Source: Okapia johnstoni
Taxonomy: Eukaryota; Chordata; Mammalia; Artiodactyla; Giraffidae
Length of the DNA: 64,000 bases
Direction: 5' to 3'
Assembly: GCA_024291935.2 (NCBI GenBank)
Contig: JAGTYA010000024.1
Location: forward strand, 5,766,001-5,830,000
Both the position numbers and the translations under genes were made by a program. Of the stretch, positions 1-11,750 are shown piece by piece. Under the pieces are notes generated by a model. That model saw only the letters and a program-made list of their open reading frames with translations, did not search any database and was not told the DNA's origin. Each line of letters opens with the position of its first letter. Position 1 is the first letter of the stretch.

Positions 1-61
1 ACATGGTAACGGGTCTTCTTTAGGTGGAAAAGAGAAGGCCACAATTTGAAACAAGAAAATA

Positions 62-147
62 TTGGGGTGACAAAAAAGTTGATTTTTTTTTTTTTCCATA
101 AGATGGTACAGAAAACCTGAATGGACTTTTTGGCCAACCTAATCTAT
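62..147. mobile_element. mariner-type MITE fragment
   Basis: The stretch reads as two imperfect inverted arms around a T-rich centre. The right arm ends in ACTTTTTGGCCAACCTAATC, the form typical of the terminal repeat of ruminant mariner elements (MAR1/BTMAR1-like), and the left arm is AAAAAGTTGATTTTT. No transposase coding is present. The assignment rests on the terminal-repeat wording only. Confidence 0.45.
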
Positions 148-559
148 AAAAGAAACACAAAGCCCCATCTTCTTCGTGAAGCAGATGCTTGGAAAATGTT
201 AGGTTTTTTTTTTTTTTTTTGCTGTGCTCACACCTCTTCCCGGCAAAGATAAAGGCACTTGGAGAATTATTTGGAATTTTTCGTGCAAGGGATAGAAAAT
301 CTAATCTGAGCTTACTTAAGAAAAAAACAAAAGCATTTATTGGAAGTGGTAACTGAAAAATGCACAGGGAGTTCCAGTTTCAGACCTGGCTTTATCCAGG
401 GGATCCACATAAAGTCCCCAGGACCTGGTTTCTCTCTCTTCCATCCCTCACTTCCAGTTCCTCTGGTCTGGCTGCATCCTCAGACACAGCCTAATGGAGA
501 CAAGATGGCTGCAGCGACGATGCATCTTTTCTGCAAGTCAAGAGTTTTTCTCTCGTAGA
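148..559. other. no gene seen; flanking DNA
   Basis: I find no repeat family or gene here. There is a T-run near 205-222 and a short open frame near 340-558 with no recognisable domain, which is probably chance. Confidence 0.4.
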
Positions 560-867
560 CTCCGCTCAAGTTCTAGAGTTACTTTGATTTCCTCTCTGAT
601 CTTTATGTTTTCCATTCTTCAGCTTCCTTTGAATTTAATTTACTCTTCTTTTCCTAGTTTCTTAAGGTACCAGCTTCAGTCACTGATTTTAGATCTTTCT
701 AAGTTTGTATACATTTTTGGATGCTATACATTTTCCTCTGTATACTGCTTTAGAAGCATCCCACAAATTTTAATATGATATGCTTTAATCTACATTCAGT
801 TCAAAATGCTTTCTAATTTCAGTTTTGATTTTCTCATTGGCCCAGGCGTTATTTAGAAATGTTTTAA

Positions 868-1461
868 GAAGAAAAACAGAAACAAGCTCATAGACACAGT
901 GAATAGATTGGTGGTTACCAGAGACAGGGGGTAGGAGTGAGTCAAACAGGTGCAGGGAGTCAAAAGGTGCAAACTTCCAGTTATAAAATAAATAACTCAC
1001 GGAAATATAATGTACATCATGGCAAATATAGTTAATAAAACTGTATTACTTGACTTCCCTGGCAATCTACTGACTGGGACTTTGCCTTCCAGTGTGGTGG
1101 GGGGTGTGTGTTTGATCCCTAGGCAGGGAACTAAGATCCCACATGTCTTGTAGCCAAAAAAAACAAAACATAAAAAACAAGCAATATTGTAACAAACAGA
1201 TATTGTAATGAAGACTTTGAAATGGTCCACATCAGAAAACCTTTAAGAAAATACTGTATTACATATTGAAAGTTGCAGAGAAAGTAGATCTTAAAAGTTC
1301 TCATTACAAGAAAGAAATTCTGTAACTACGTATAATGATGGAAGTTAACTAAACTTATTGTGGTGATCATTTTGTAATATATATACAAATATCAAATAAT
1401 TATGTCATACACCTGTAACCAATGCAATGTTGTATGCCAATTACACATCCACTTTAAAAAA
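868..1461 (+). mobile_element. L1 3' end inserted in the older L1
   Basis: The sequence shows the typical L1 3'-UTR wording (a 'gattggtggttaccagagac' block near 907-927, then 'cttattgtggtgatcat' near 1354-1370). It lies opposite to the host L1. Flanks share AGAAATGTTTT (855-865) and AGAAATGTGTTTT (1462-1474), a probable target-site duplication with one inserted base. A CHR-type SINE sits inside it at about 1052-1178. Confidence 0.6.
1052..1178 (+). mobile_element. CHR-type (tRNA-derived) SINE
   Basis: It starts GACTTCCCTGGC, has a degenerate box-B-like GTTTGATCCCTAGG, then CAGGGAACTAAGATCCCACA and ends in an A-rich tail with CCAAAAAAAACAAAACATAA. This is the layout of cetartiodactyl CHR SINEs. 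The internal promoter is degenerate, so it is not a tRNA gene. Confidence 0.65.
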
Positions 1462-1725
1462 AGAAATGTGTTTTTAGTTTCCAAATATTTGGTGGGTTTT
1501 CCAGGTAATTTTCTAATTTTAGTTTCTAATTTAGTTCCATGGTAATCAGAACATACTTTGCATAACTTAAATCTTTTAAAATTTATTGAGACTATTTAAC
1601 AGCCCAGAATAAGATATGTTTTGGTAAATATTCAATGTGCACTTGAAAATAATGTATACTTTGTGGTTGTTGGGTGGAGTGTTTTATGATTATCAATTAG
1701 GTCAAGCTGGTTAATTGATTGCTAT

Positions 1726-1936
1726 TGTTGTTTAGTTGCTAAGTCCTGTCTGACTCTTTTGCGACCCATGGATTATAGCCCACCACGCTCCTCTGTCCAT
1801 GGGATTTCCCAGGCAAGAATTACTGGAATGCATTACCATTTCCTTCTCCAGGGGACCTTCCTGACCCAGGAATTGAGCTCAAGTCTCCTGCACTGGCAGG
1901 CACATTCTTTCCCAGTGAGCCAATAAGGGAAGCCCA
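1726..1936 (-). mobile_element. Bov-tA SINE with target-site duplication
   Basis: Antisense copy: BovB-derived part first (ctaagtcctgtctgactc), then the tRNA-like head ending in gggaagccc. GCTGGTTAAT (about 1707-1716) on the left and GCTAGTTAAT (about 1938-1947) on the right match 9/10. The interrupted L1 text joins across them, so this is a clean SINE insertion. Confidence 0.8.
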
Positions 1937-2347
1937 CGCTAGTTAATAGTGTCATTCAAGTCTTTTATAGCTTTACAAAATTTCTGTCCACTTGTTTTAT
2001 AAATCATTAAGGGAGTGATATCAAAATCTCTGACTATAATCGTGGATTTGCCTATTCCTCCTTGCAATCCTTTCAGTTTTTGTCTCATGTATTTTGAAAC
2101 TCTGTTATTAAGGACATAAAAGCTTACAATTCTTGAGTCTTCTTTATCATCATGAAATGTCCTTCTTTATTGCTGATACAGTCTATGCTCTGAGATTTAC
2201 TTTTTTTAATGTAAATATGGCCACTGTGGATTTGTTTTGATTAGTTTTAGCATGCATGTATTTTGCAGTCCCTTTTATGTTTAAGCTATTTGTTTCTTTA
2301 TATTCAAAGTACTGCACTGAACTGATTCAAAGTACATTTCTTTAAAT

Positions 2348-2503
2348 ATAGTAGTGTGATGAGATGGTTGGATGGCATCACCGACATAATGGACATGAGT
2401 TTGAGCAAGTTCTGGGAGTTGGTGGTGGACAGGGAAGCCTGGTGTGCTGCAGTCCACCGGGTCACAAAGAGTCGGACATGACTAAATGACTGACTTGAAT
2501 GAA
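2348..2503 (+). mobile_element. BovB 3'-end fragment flanked by a 27-bp direct repeat
   Basis: About 150 bp of the BovB ORF2 carboxy end and 3' tail (gatgagatggttggatggcat ... gtcggacatgac). Direct repeats of 27 bp with one mismatch lie at 2321-2347 and 2504-2530. The repeat is longer than a usual target-site duplication. Confidence 0.75.
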
Positions 2504-2856
2504 ACTGATTCAAAGTACACTTCTTTAAATTTATCTCTGTGTACATGTCAATCCCAAACTCCCAATTTATCCCTCCCCCCATTCTTCCCCCTTAGTAACC
2601 ATAAGTTCATTCTCTCAGTGTATGAGTCTGTATTTTGTAAAGAAGTTCGTTTGTATCATTTTTTTATTCCACATATATGCAATATTAAATGATATTTGTC
2701 ATTTTCTACCTGACTTACTTCACTTAGTATGATAATCTCCAAGTCCATCCAAGTTGCTGCGGATGGCATTATTTCATTCTCTTTAATTGCTAAGTAATAT
2801 TCCATTGCATATATATGTAATGGATATATACAATATATATGTGTGTGTGTGTGTAC

Positions 2857-3357
2857 AGATAGCATATTTAAAAGCAGAGACATTACTTTGCCAACAAAAG
2901 TCCGTCTAGTCCAGGCTGTGGTTTTCCCAGTGGTCATGTATGGATGTGAGAGTTGGACGGTGAAGAAAGCTGAGCGCCGAAGAATTGATGCTTTTGAACT
3001 GTGGTGTTGGAGAAGACTCTTGAGAGTCCCTTGGACAGCAAGGAGATCCAATCAATCCATCCTAAAGGAGATCAACCCTGGGTGTTCATTGGAAGGACTG
3101 ATGTTGAAGCTGAAACTCCAATACTTTGGCCACCTCATGCAAAGAGTTGACTCATTGGAAAAGACCCTAATGCTGGGTAGGATTGGGGGCCGGAGGAGAA
3201 GGGGACGACAGAGGATGAGATGGTTGGATGGCATCACTGACTCGATGGACACGGGTTTGGGTAGACTCTGGGAGTTGGTGATGGACAGGGAGGCCTGGCA
3301 TGCTGCAATTCATGGGGTCGCAAAGAGTCAGACATGACTGAGTGACTGAACTGAACT
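2857..3357 (+). mobile_element. BovB 3' end (ORF2 carboxy terminus), inserted in L1
   Basis: An open frame at 2843-3337 encodes the last ~155 residues of BovB ORF2. It includes [32 protein letters not shown] and [15 protein letters not shown], and ends just before the ACTGAACTGAACTA tail. This is the region after the reverse-transcriptase core and has no catalytic motif. It is a 5'-truncated, non-autonomous copy. The insertion site is AT/GT-rich (tatatgtgtgtg before, atatatatat after). Confidence 0.88.
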
Positions 3358-3375
3358 AATATATATATATATATG
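3357..3375. repeat. (AT)n microsatellite at BovB 3' end
   Basis: An uninterrupted AT run directly follows the BovB tail. RTE-type elements commonly end in short tandem repeats, so it may have arisen with the insertion. Confidence 0.8.
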
Positions 3376-5235
3376 CCACATCTTCATTATCCATTCCTCT
3401 GTTCACGGACATTTAGGTTGCTTCTATGACTTAGCTATTGTAAACAGTGCCACAATGAACATTGAGGTGTATATATCTTTTCAGACCGTGTTTCTCTCTG
3501 GATGCCCAGCGGTGGTTTTGCAGAATCACATGGTAACTCAATTGTTAGTTTTTAAGGAATTTCATACCATTCTCCACAGTGGCTATACAAATTTACGTTC
3601 CCACCAGCAATGTAGGAGGATTCCCTTCTCTCCACACCCTATCCAGTATTTATTGTGGCTTTTTTGATGACAGCCATTTTGACTGGTGTGAGGTGATGTC
3701 TCATTGTGGTTTTGATTTTTGTTTCTCTAATAATTAGCAATGTTGAACATTTTTCATGTGCCTCTTGGCCATCTGTATGTCTTCTTTGTAGAAATGTCTA
3801 TTTAGGTCTTCTATTTTTCAATTGAATTGTTTGTTTTTTGGATATTGAGCTGCTTGCAAATTTTGGAGACTAATCCCTCATTGGTCTCATCATTTGCGAA
3901 TATTTTCTCCCATTCTGTTTGCTGTCTTTTCATTTCATTTGTGGTTTCCTTTGCTGTACAAAAGTTTTTGAGTTTATTTAGGTCCCGTTTGCTTATTTTT
4001 GTTTTTATTTCTATTACTCTGAGAGATAGATCAAAAAAAGATATTGCTGTGATTTATGTCAAAGAGTGTTCTGCCTATGTTCTCCTCTAAGAGTTTTATA
4101 GTATCCAGTCCTACATGTAGGTTTTTAATCAATTTTGAGTTTATTTTTGTGTATGATGTTAAACCTTCTAGTTTCATTTTTTTTACATGTAGCTGTCCAG
4201 TTTTCCCAGCACCATGTATTGAAGAGACTGTCTTTTCTCCAATGCATAGTCTTGCTTCCTTTGTTGAGCATTGCTTGACCATAGGTGTGTGGAATTATGT
4301 CTGGGCTTTCTGTCTGTTCCATTGATCTATATTTCTGTTTTTGTGCTAGTGCCATACTGTTTTGATGACTATAGCTTTGTAGTATAGTCTGAAGTCAGGG
4401 AGCCTGATTCCTCCAGCTCCATTTTTCTTTCTCAAGATTGCTTTGGCTATTGGGGTCTTTCATGTCTCCACAAAATATCTATATTTAAAATAGATAACCA
4501 ACAAAAACTTACTGTGATAAATAAAGTGTACTTCTTGTAGGCAGCATACAGTTGAATCAATAGGAAACCACCATGACAATCTCTACCTTTTGATTGAGGT
4601 GATTAGACCATTTACATTTAACACGATTATTGATATAATTAGGCTTAAGTCTCTTATTATGTTATTTGTTTTCTATTTTTCCAACTGTTGTTTCCTTTTG
4701 TCTCTTTTTCTGCCTTTTTTTGAATTGAGCTTTTTGTGACCCCATTTTATCTTATTTCTTGATGTATTAAGAGCCATCTCTTCATCATGCTAGCAGTTTG
4801 CTTTAGTGGTTTGAATATGTATATTATACATATTCAACTGACCACAGTCTGTCTTCAAGCAATATCACACTACATCATGTATAGTATGAGAAGCTTACAA
4901 CAACGTGGGTTTTTTTTTTCCACCCTTTCTGGCTTCTGTGCTATTTTTTCTATACATTTTACCCTATGTGTGTTATAAAGCCTACAAAACATTGTCATTA
5001 CTTTTGCTTTAGAACCGGTCAGTTACCTTTTAAAGAGATTTAAATAATAAGAAAAAAAAGTCTTTGGTTATTTACTCATGTATTTAGCTATCTCCAGATA
5101 TCATCATTCTTTGTGTGGATTCCTACTTCCACGTGGTGTTGTTTTCCTTCTGCCTGAAGGACTCCCTTTAACATTACTGACAGTATAGGTCTGCTGGTGA
5201 CAAGTTTTTCTGCTGGTCCTTGGGTATTTTGCACC

Positions 5236-7520
5236 CAGAAGCCCACCACCACAATTTCCCAACGTTGACAATCTCCAAAAATTCAAAGTGAATCAACATT
5301 TCCTGTCAGTCTGAGAAGGGGGCATGGAGTGCTGCATATAAACACTACAGGAGCACTATACCTTGGTCACACAAATTCCTCTTTATGTTTAAGTCAGTAG
5401 GGAACCCTTGGAGCTGACGCTCTGAGACACAGATAGGAAGAGTGGGGAGAATACGCAGTATGCCGGGCACTGTGCTAAGTGTTACACATACCTCATAAGG
5501 TGTGAAGAGGGTGAGATGAGCCCAGCACCTTATACATGTCACGTTTCAGCAACGGGTAGCTGTTAGGATGAGCTTCCTCAATACTGTTAACATCATGGGG
5601 CAGATGTTCTGATTCCTGAGTTATAGGTCAGTACACCAGGCTTAGAGAATTGAATCAGTGAGAAAACTGGGATTCAAACCCAGATCTGTCTGTCTCCAAA
5701 GCCTGGGCTCTATACCTGCTCTATCCCAGCCTTCCCGGGCAAGGAGCTGGCAGGGATGGGGCAGGGCTGAGCTCCAGGCAACTGAGTCCATGGTCAGAGG
5801 AAGCACGGAAAAAAAATCCGGGAAATGGGGCTGCTCTGAGCCAGACCTTGCTCAGGAATCAATCTGAAGGGCCCAGGCAGGGGTGAAAAGAGGCCCTGGC
5901 AACAGCAGCAGGGGCGCGGGGGGCAGGGGGGGGGCACTCAAAGCTGAGTCTGGGACTGTTTACACAGAAATCCAACACATTCCACCTAACCAGATTTGTA
6001 CCCAGGACACGGAGAGCTTGGCAGCACATTTGATCTTTTTCTTCTAACAAATCAGTGTGTTTTTGCCTCAGCTGAGCAGTGTGGAAAGTACAATGTGTGC
6101 AGCCATCAGAGGCATAAAACTCAACTCCAATTCTGCAGGTTTTATTGGTCTCACCCTTGGTCGCCCAGGGCCATCCCCCCACACACACTCAGAGGTCACC
6201 CAGGGACTGGCTGTGTGCTCTCAAAACCCTGTGCTTCGATCCTCAAAACAGTTAACATCTGTTTTCTCTTTATTCCTTTTTCCCTTTCTTTTTCTCCTTT
6301 TCTCTCCTTTTTTCTCTCCCTCCTTTTCCCTTGGTGCTTGTCATCTTTGAGGACAGTGAGATCAGTACCTAATTCCTTATCACAGAGCTCAGAGATGAAA
6401 GTTCAGGAAGACAAAAAAAAAAGAAAAGGCGCTAGTGGTGATTAACATTTCCCTGTTCTCTGGGAATTATTCCAGGGTGTATGTTTCTTTTTAAAGAGCT
6501 TTAGCAGAGGAGACGCTGGGAGGCCAGCCCGTGGATTAGCGGATACCCCATCAAGCAAAGTGAGAATTCAAAGGAAAAGAGGGTTGCCAAGCTAGGACGA
6601 CAGGAGAGAGTGAGCCTTGAGGAAGAACTAGGAAAACTCCAGGATGGGGGCTGGAGCTAGTCTGCCCCACCCCCAACACTACCAGGACAGCTGGATACTT
6701 GGGGGCGGGCTCAGGAGGCGGGAGGGAACAAGGGCATCGGAATCACTTCTGCCAAGTTTGCAAGACTGTTTCTGTTGTAAACCCTGCCTAATTTTCTCTC
6801 CCTGCCACCTCCCATTACACTGTGTTAGTTAAGATGGTCTGCTCCATCCCGGAAGGTGATGAGAGAGGATTCCCATGGCCAGAGTGGAGCGTACTTTGGG
6901 GAGAACCAGTAAATAAGGCCAAAACAGGCAGACCAAGGAGAAGCTGTTCCTGTCCTGGGAAGATACAATGCGGCCAGGGGGAAGGAGACAGATTCCGCCA
7001 GGAGGCGGCAGATGGAGTAGGTGAGACTTAGTTACTGTAGCCATGCACCAAGCACTCAGTGAGGAATGGGCATGAAGGCAGCCCCCTTACTAAGCAGCAG
7101 GGCCACATCAAAAACTGGACTGTGCTCAAAAAATGATGTTCCTGAGGCAGATATGACAGACAGAGGTGGAGGCAGGGAACAGAGGAGCAGAGCTGTCCGC
7201 ATTTACCATATCTCTCTTCTTCTCCTGCGCATTCCAGGCCAGGTCCTCTTTTTCATCCAACACACATGATTCACCCTGTCTCCTGACCCACAGTCCTGGC
7301 CTGGCACATCAGTCCTTTCCTAGCTGGTGACCTGGTCTCCAGGCTTCAGTTTCCTCCTCTGCCAAAAGGGTTAATGCCCCCTTCCTCCCACCCTGTTGAG
7401 GCTGCAATGAAATCGGGGCAGCAAAGGAAGCCAGGGGTGGCCCAGCCCCAAGGTGACGAAGGACCAGCATCTATGCCCATCTGTTCACCTCGTCCTTTCG
7501 GCACCCTTAGGTTAACACTG
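5236..7520. other. unique DNA with MIR relics, no gene found
   Basis: No exon is recognisable. Antisense MIR-like sequence is seen at about 5458-5720 (GGATTCAAACCCAGATCTGT) and a sense MIR core at about 7320-7375 (cttcagtttcctcctctgcc). A G-run lies at 5921-5936. Small ORFs here have no domain I recognise. Confidence 0.5.
6258..6338. repeat. polypyrimidine tract
   Basis: About 80 bases almost wholly of C and T (tctctttattcctttttccc and so on). Such tracts can form triplex DNA, but no function can be inferred. Confidence 0.7.
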
Positions 7521-7738
7521 TGAGTGCTAAGTCGCTTCAGTCATGTCCGACTCTGTGCAATCCTATGGATTGAAGCCCACCAGGTTCCTCTGTCCATGGG
7601 ATTCTCCAGGCAAGAATACTGGAGTGGGTTGCCGTGCCCTCCTCCAAGGGATCTTCCCAACCCAGGGATCGAACCTGCATCTCATACCTCCTGCATTAGC
7701 AGGTGGGTTCTTTACCACTAGTGCCACCTGGAAAGCCC
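7521..7738 (-). mobile_element. Bov-tA SINE
   Basis: A full-length antisense copy from gagtgctaagtcgcttcagt to the tRNA-like head (gatcgaacctgcatctcata ... ccacctggaaagccc). It resembles other young copies in the window. It generates three spurious small ORFs. Confidence 0.85.
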
Positions 7739-9246
7739 TATGTAACAAAGCCTAGTACCAAGTGGCTACTAGGTAACATTGGATTTTACCAAATTGGGGG
7801 AATAAGAGGGTCCAGCACAAACTAAGACCCTAATCAATAAGCGTGTCACATGAACACATTAGTTGATGGGTCTGAATTCTTGCTTTGACATTTAATAATT
7901 TCATGACCTCGGGCTAGAACGTAAAGTCAGTCACTCTCTGGACTCCAAGCAAAAAAAAAAAAAAAAAAAAAATCTCAGTAAAACAAGCTGAGATTCAGGG
8001 ATGGGGCTGGGGGCTGAAGAACAGAAATATTTCTAAAAACACCATCAGGGAAACAGGGTGGCAGAGAGACACCCAGAACCCGGCACGTTTGGTTAAATTC
8101 TCCGCTGTCACCATCTCGAAAGTCTTCAGAACTTTAGCTTATGTTTTGTAAGTGACGTCTGATGGGACAGTGGAGTTCGTGTATGTGAGCAGAGGGTACA
8201 TGCAATGTGTGTGTCCTCTGTTTATTGCCGCCCGTTCACATATAATATCTATGATGCACCTGTGAGCTCAGAATTCCAGGGATGCCCGAGGGGGTAGCTC
8301 AGTGAGACTCCACGTGAATACAAGTCAGGAGTGTTAAGTCTACAGCTGAGTACAGGGGATCTGAGAGCCCGCAAAGGCCAGGCTTCTGTTTTGAACCAGG
8401 ACAGTCTACAAGTGCAGAAAGAACTCAGTGTTATTCTAAGAAAGGTAAATGATCAGAGAACCTTTCTTTCCTACTTGTGTTACTTCCCTGTACTAGCCAA
8501 CCACTGAAAATTATGACGGGAGGAAAGGAAAAGATGAAACCGCTCCTGATTCCTGTCCTTTCAGTCTTTCCTCTCTCACCAGCGAGCCAAAGGCAGAGAC
8601 TGTTGGTAGCAGGGAGGCATATCAAGAAGTGAAATAAAAGCTGCAGAGCTGGTTTTATGTAGTTTCCATTCTTCCGGGAAAAATGAAATACACACTCTGA
8701 AATGAGCTTTGAAATACACATTGTGTAATTTCAGTGATTCCCTATACGAATGAAATGCTCTTCTATTTGCATTTAAAACTGGCATTGCACAATATAAAGA
8801 AGAACAGTAAAGTTCACGCTAATAATTTAAAATTCTAATTTTTCTTTACTTAGAACAACACTAACTAGGAAATAAAAAACACCGTGACAAGAGAGAGTGA
8901 GGCAGAAAGGCTAAGGCTTCATATTTTCCAATGCTTAATGGCATTTTTTCCAACTTTGTGAACAAAGGCCCCCCAAATGTTCATTTTTCACTGTGCCCAC
9001 AAATCTTGTAGCCAGTCCTGCAGGGAGAAGCCAGGCATCAACAATGCACTTCGCCTGGGCAGAGAGGCTGGGTTTCTGTTACATAACTTCTCAGCTAGTA
9101 GGATGTGCTAATTAAGGACAGCATTTTAGGAAATGTGAGTCCTGGAGGAAGTTTCTCATTGCCTTTGCTCTGAAGGTAGGGAGAAGGTGGGCGATGAGGA
9201 GCCTGCAGGGGAGAGGAACCGTGAGCCCCTCAGAGGCTCAGGTGAG
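7739..9246. other. unique DNA, no gene found
   Basis: There is a poly-A run at about 7950-7972. The rest is AT-rich sequence without a recognisable repeat or coding signature. Confidence 0.4.
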
Positions 9247-9302
9247 AATGGGAAGAAGGGAGGCAGAAGGGAGGGAGGAAGGGAGGAGGAAGGGAGGAGG
9301 TG
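9247..9302. repeat. GGAAG/GGAGG polypurine tract
   Basis: A purine-only stretch built of ggaag, gggagg and ggaggaa units. It is an impure simple repeat that could form triplex or G-rich structures. Confidence 0.7.
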
Positions 9303-9339
9303 GTATCTGGAGAGTATGTACTGCTGAGAGTGCCAGGCG

Positions 9340-9465
9340 GCACTGCACTTTCTGCACACGTCTGGTTTCATCCCACAGCCATCCTAGGGGGTGTGAGTTC
9401 ACCCCTTTTACAGATGAGGACACTAAGGCTCTGAGTGGTCAGGAGACTTGTCCAAATGATGGAGG
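9340..9465 (-). mobile_element. MIR SINE relic
   Basis: The antisense MIR core is visible: cccttttacagatgaggaca followed by ctaaggctctgagtggtcag and acttgtccaa. It is an ancient mammalian SINE fragment. Confidence 0.55.
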
Positions 9466-11697
9466 CGGGCCCTGTGCTCAACATGGGGATGGAGACAGCA
9501 TCGGTCCCCTGCTAGTTCCCCAGTCCCGTGGAAAACAGACAATGAGGATGCAGGGGGGTCAGATGGGGAAGCATAGGTGATGTGGGAGCCAGAGGAGGAC
9601 CCTAACCAGCCTGGGGTGTCAGGGGCTCCCTGAGGAGGGGCTGTCTGCTCTGGGGTCTGAGGGCGAGCAGGGGTTCACCCTGCCAGGAGGAGGAGGGGGA
9701 GGAAGAGGAGGGAACAATCAGTTCAAAGGCTCTCCTTGCTGAACAACTTTCATTCTCTACCTGGGAAGAAGCACCTTAAATTCTGTCCTGTTGGCACAGA
9801 CACCCCAAAGGCCCCCAGACCCATGCCCCCTTCCCTGGGCAGCCCCTCCCCTCCCCTTGCCTCCCCACAGCAAAGGCAGCCCCTGCAGAGCAAGACCTGC
9901 TGTGTGTCCCTGAGGAAGTTACTTGCCCTCCCTGAGCTTCATTTTCCCCATCGGTCAAGTGAGGGGCTTGGACAAAGAGAGAGAGTTCATCTGGATGAGC
10001 CCTGTTGTGTGCTGAGCCCTGACTTCCCCTCTCCAAAGAGTCCTGGACACCAGGAGGACTGGTGCACTCTCATGAGTCCTGAAGCACAGACTCTGGTCCC
10101 TGTCCTCCCCTCCCCCTGTCTGAAATCAACCATCACCAGGCAGAACAGCCATGCTCCACATCACGTGTATCGCAGCTGTAAGACCTGCTGTGGCTCCCAC
10201 TGTTGGTTGCTTCAGGCCATCATGCCTCCCTACTCAGCAGCTCTACCACCCACCACTCCTCCCATCCCTCCCCTGCCAGGAAACTCAGAGCAAATTGGGT
10301 CTTCACTGTATGCCCAACGCCCTCACTCCATCCCAGCCCTGCCAGGGCTTTGCTGTATCCCCTCTCCTTTCCCCTCCTCCCTCTGATGAACTCCTATTCA
10401 TCCTTCAAGGCCCAGAATTCATCTCTCAGTGAAGCCAATTCCAGGCAGACTGACTGCTCTGTCAACACTGTCCCAGAGTAGCTGGTAGAGAATGTGTCCT
10501 GAGCCCAAGTGCTTGCCCATCACACCTGTATCATCTCCCTTAATCCTCACCCCTACCCTGTAAGGCAAGATCATTGTTATCCCTGCTGTACAGATGAAAA
10601 AACTGAGCTCAGAGATGCATGTAACTTGCCTGAGGCCACACAGCCAGGAAGCAACGGCACCCCCGCCCTCTGCTCTGTGATTATCCGCATCCCAAGATGT
10701 TTCCCCAGTGAGGTGCTCCTCCCTGTGTCCCCAGAAGCTGAGAAAGCGGGCCTGGCAGGCTGGATGACGGTTTATTCAATGATCACTCTTGCCCCTGGAT
10801 TCCCCCTTCCAGCTGTGCCCTGCGGTGCCCCCACCTCCATGCCCTTCCCAGTCCATCTGCCAGCCCAGTCCTCTGCAGTCCCCACAGCTGGCTCTTCCAG
10901 GGGCCTGGCTTCCCCAGAAGCCCCTGTGGCCTCTCTCCCCAGCTGTTTGTTTGGAGGTTGGCACCCCAAGGAGGTGCACGTTCCCAGGGGCCCAGGACCT
11001 GCCTCTCTCTCAGACCCTCCTCAGAGTGACCAGCCCTGGCTTCACAGAAAATGCTCAACGCTCAGCTGAACAGAACTTGGGTCAGTGACAAGTCCCACCG
11101 CTGGCATCTGGGTCCCAGCTTCCCTGATGCACACGTCCCTGTGTGCCTCCACACAGGGCCAGGGAAAGAGCGAGGACCCGGGGTCAGCCAGGCCTGGGCT
11201 CCTATCCTCACCCAGACCTGCCACGGGTGAGCCCAGTGATGCAGGACAAGTCAACTCAGCACTCAGAGCCCAGACTCCCCTGCAGAAAAGCAAGAGCAGC
11301 AGTGCCCATGGGGGGCAGTGTGAGGGCTGATGGGGTTAGCGTGTGCCCAGCCCCCTGCATGCAGTAGGTGCTCAGTAAACATTAGCCCCCACCCCCTGCC
11401 CTGCAAAGCCGGGCAACCTGTAAGTTGCATCCAATTCAGAGCTTTCAAAAGATTCCTTTATCCAGCAGCCTCCAACCCACCTCCAGCCCCACCCCTCCCT
11501 CCCAGGCCCCAGCCCGGCCTCCAGCCCACCTCAGCCCCACTGCACTGAGCTTAATTCGTGTCGTGTCCACACAGCCACACTGTACGTCCACCATACAGGA
11601 TAAATCTTCCAGGCTGTTCAGATTTCAACTTTTCATTCCCCTCCCCCGAAGCAAAGGCTGCATTTGGCAAAGGTCACACATAAAACACAGGGTACAG
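9466..11697. other. GC-rich unique DNA with MIR relics
   Basis: Several long open frames here (for example 9736-10386) are proline/serine-rich and low complexity. They lack splice logic or a domain, which is expected in CpG/C-rich intergenic DNA. MIR-like cores lie at about 9890-9975 (sense) and 10540-10660 (antisense). Confidence 0.45.
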
Positions 11698-11750
11698 GAG
11701 CCGCAAAGAGTTGGACACGACTGAGTGACTCTCACTTTCACTTTCACGGG
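11698..11750 (+). mobile_element. Bov-tA 3' fragment
   Basis: Only the last ~50 bases of the SINE remain (gccgcaaagagttggacacgactgagtgac, then a ctttcactttcac tail). Confidence 0.75.

Larger units (their letters stand above)
2531..4475 (-). mobile_element. younger L1 3' half, minus strand
   Basis: Antisense L1 3'-UTR (2531-2856) and ORF2 carboxy half (3376-4475), split by a BovB at 2857-3357. Landmarks are the block at 2700-2815, which reverse-reads as the end of ORF2 (the frame on the minus strand includes YLAIKENEIMPSAATWMDLE), and 3820-4470. It is less diverged than the surrounding L1, which resumes after it. It is 5' truncated at its right end. Confidence 0.7.
560..5235 (-). mobile_element. 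old L1 LINE, minus strand, with nested insertions
   Basis: Segments 560-867, 1462-1725, 1937-2310 and about 4476-5235 read in order as antisense L1 ORF2 followed by the ORF2-ORF1 spacer and ORF1 end. Landmarks are the block around 1580-1720 (antisense reverse-transcriptase region), 2005-2300 and the block at 5150-5230. The L1 text breaks at about 2310 (ATTCAAAGT) and resumes at about 4527 (AAAGTGTACTTCTTGTAGGC), so everything between is younger insertion. All frames are broken, so this is an inactive fossil. The exact L1M subfamily needs a repeat-library search. Confidence 0.72.

Noticed and set aside
9736..10386. 216-codon plus-strand ORF
   Set aside because: Proline/serine-rich, overlaps a MIR relic, equal-sized frames occur on both strands.
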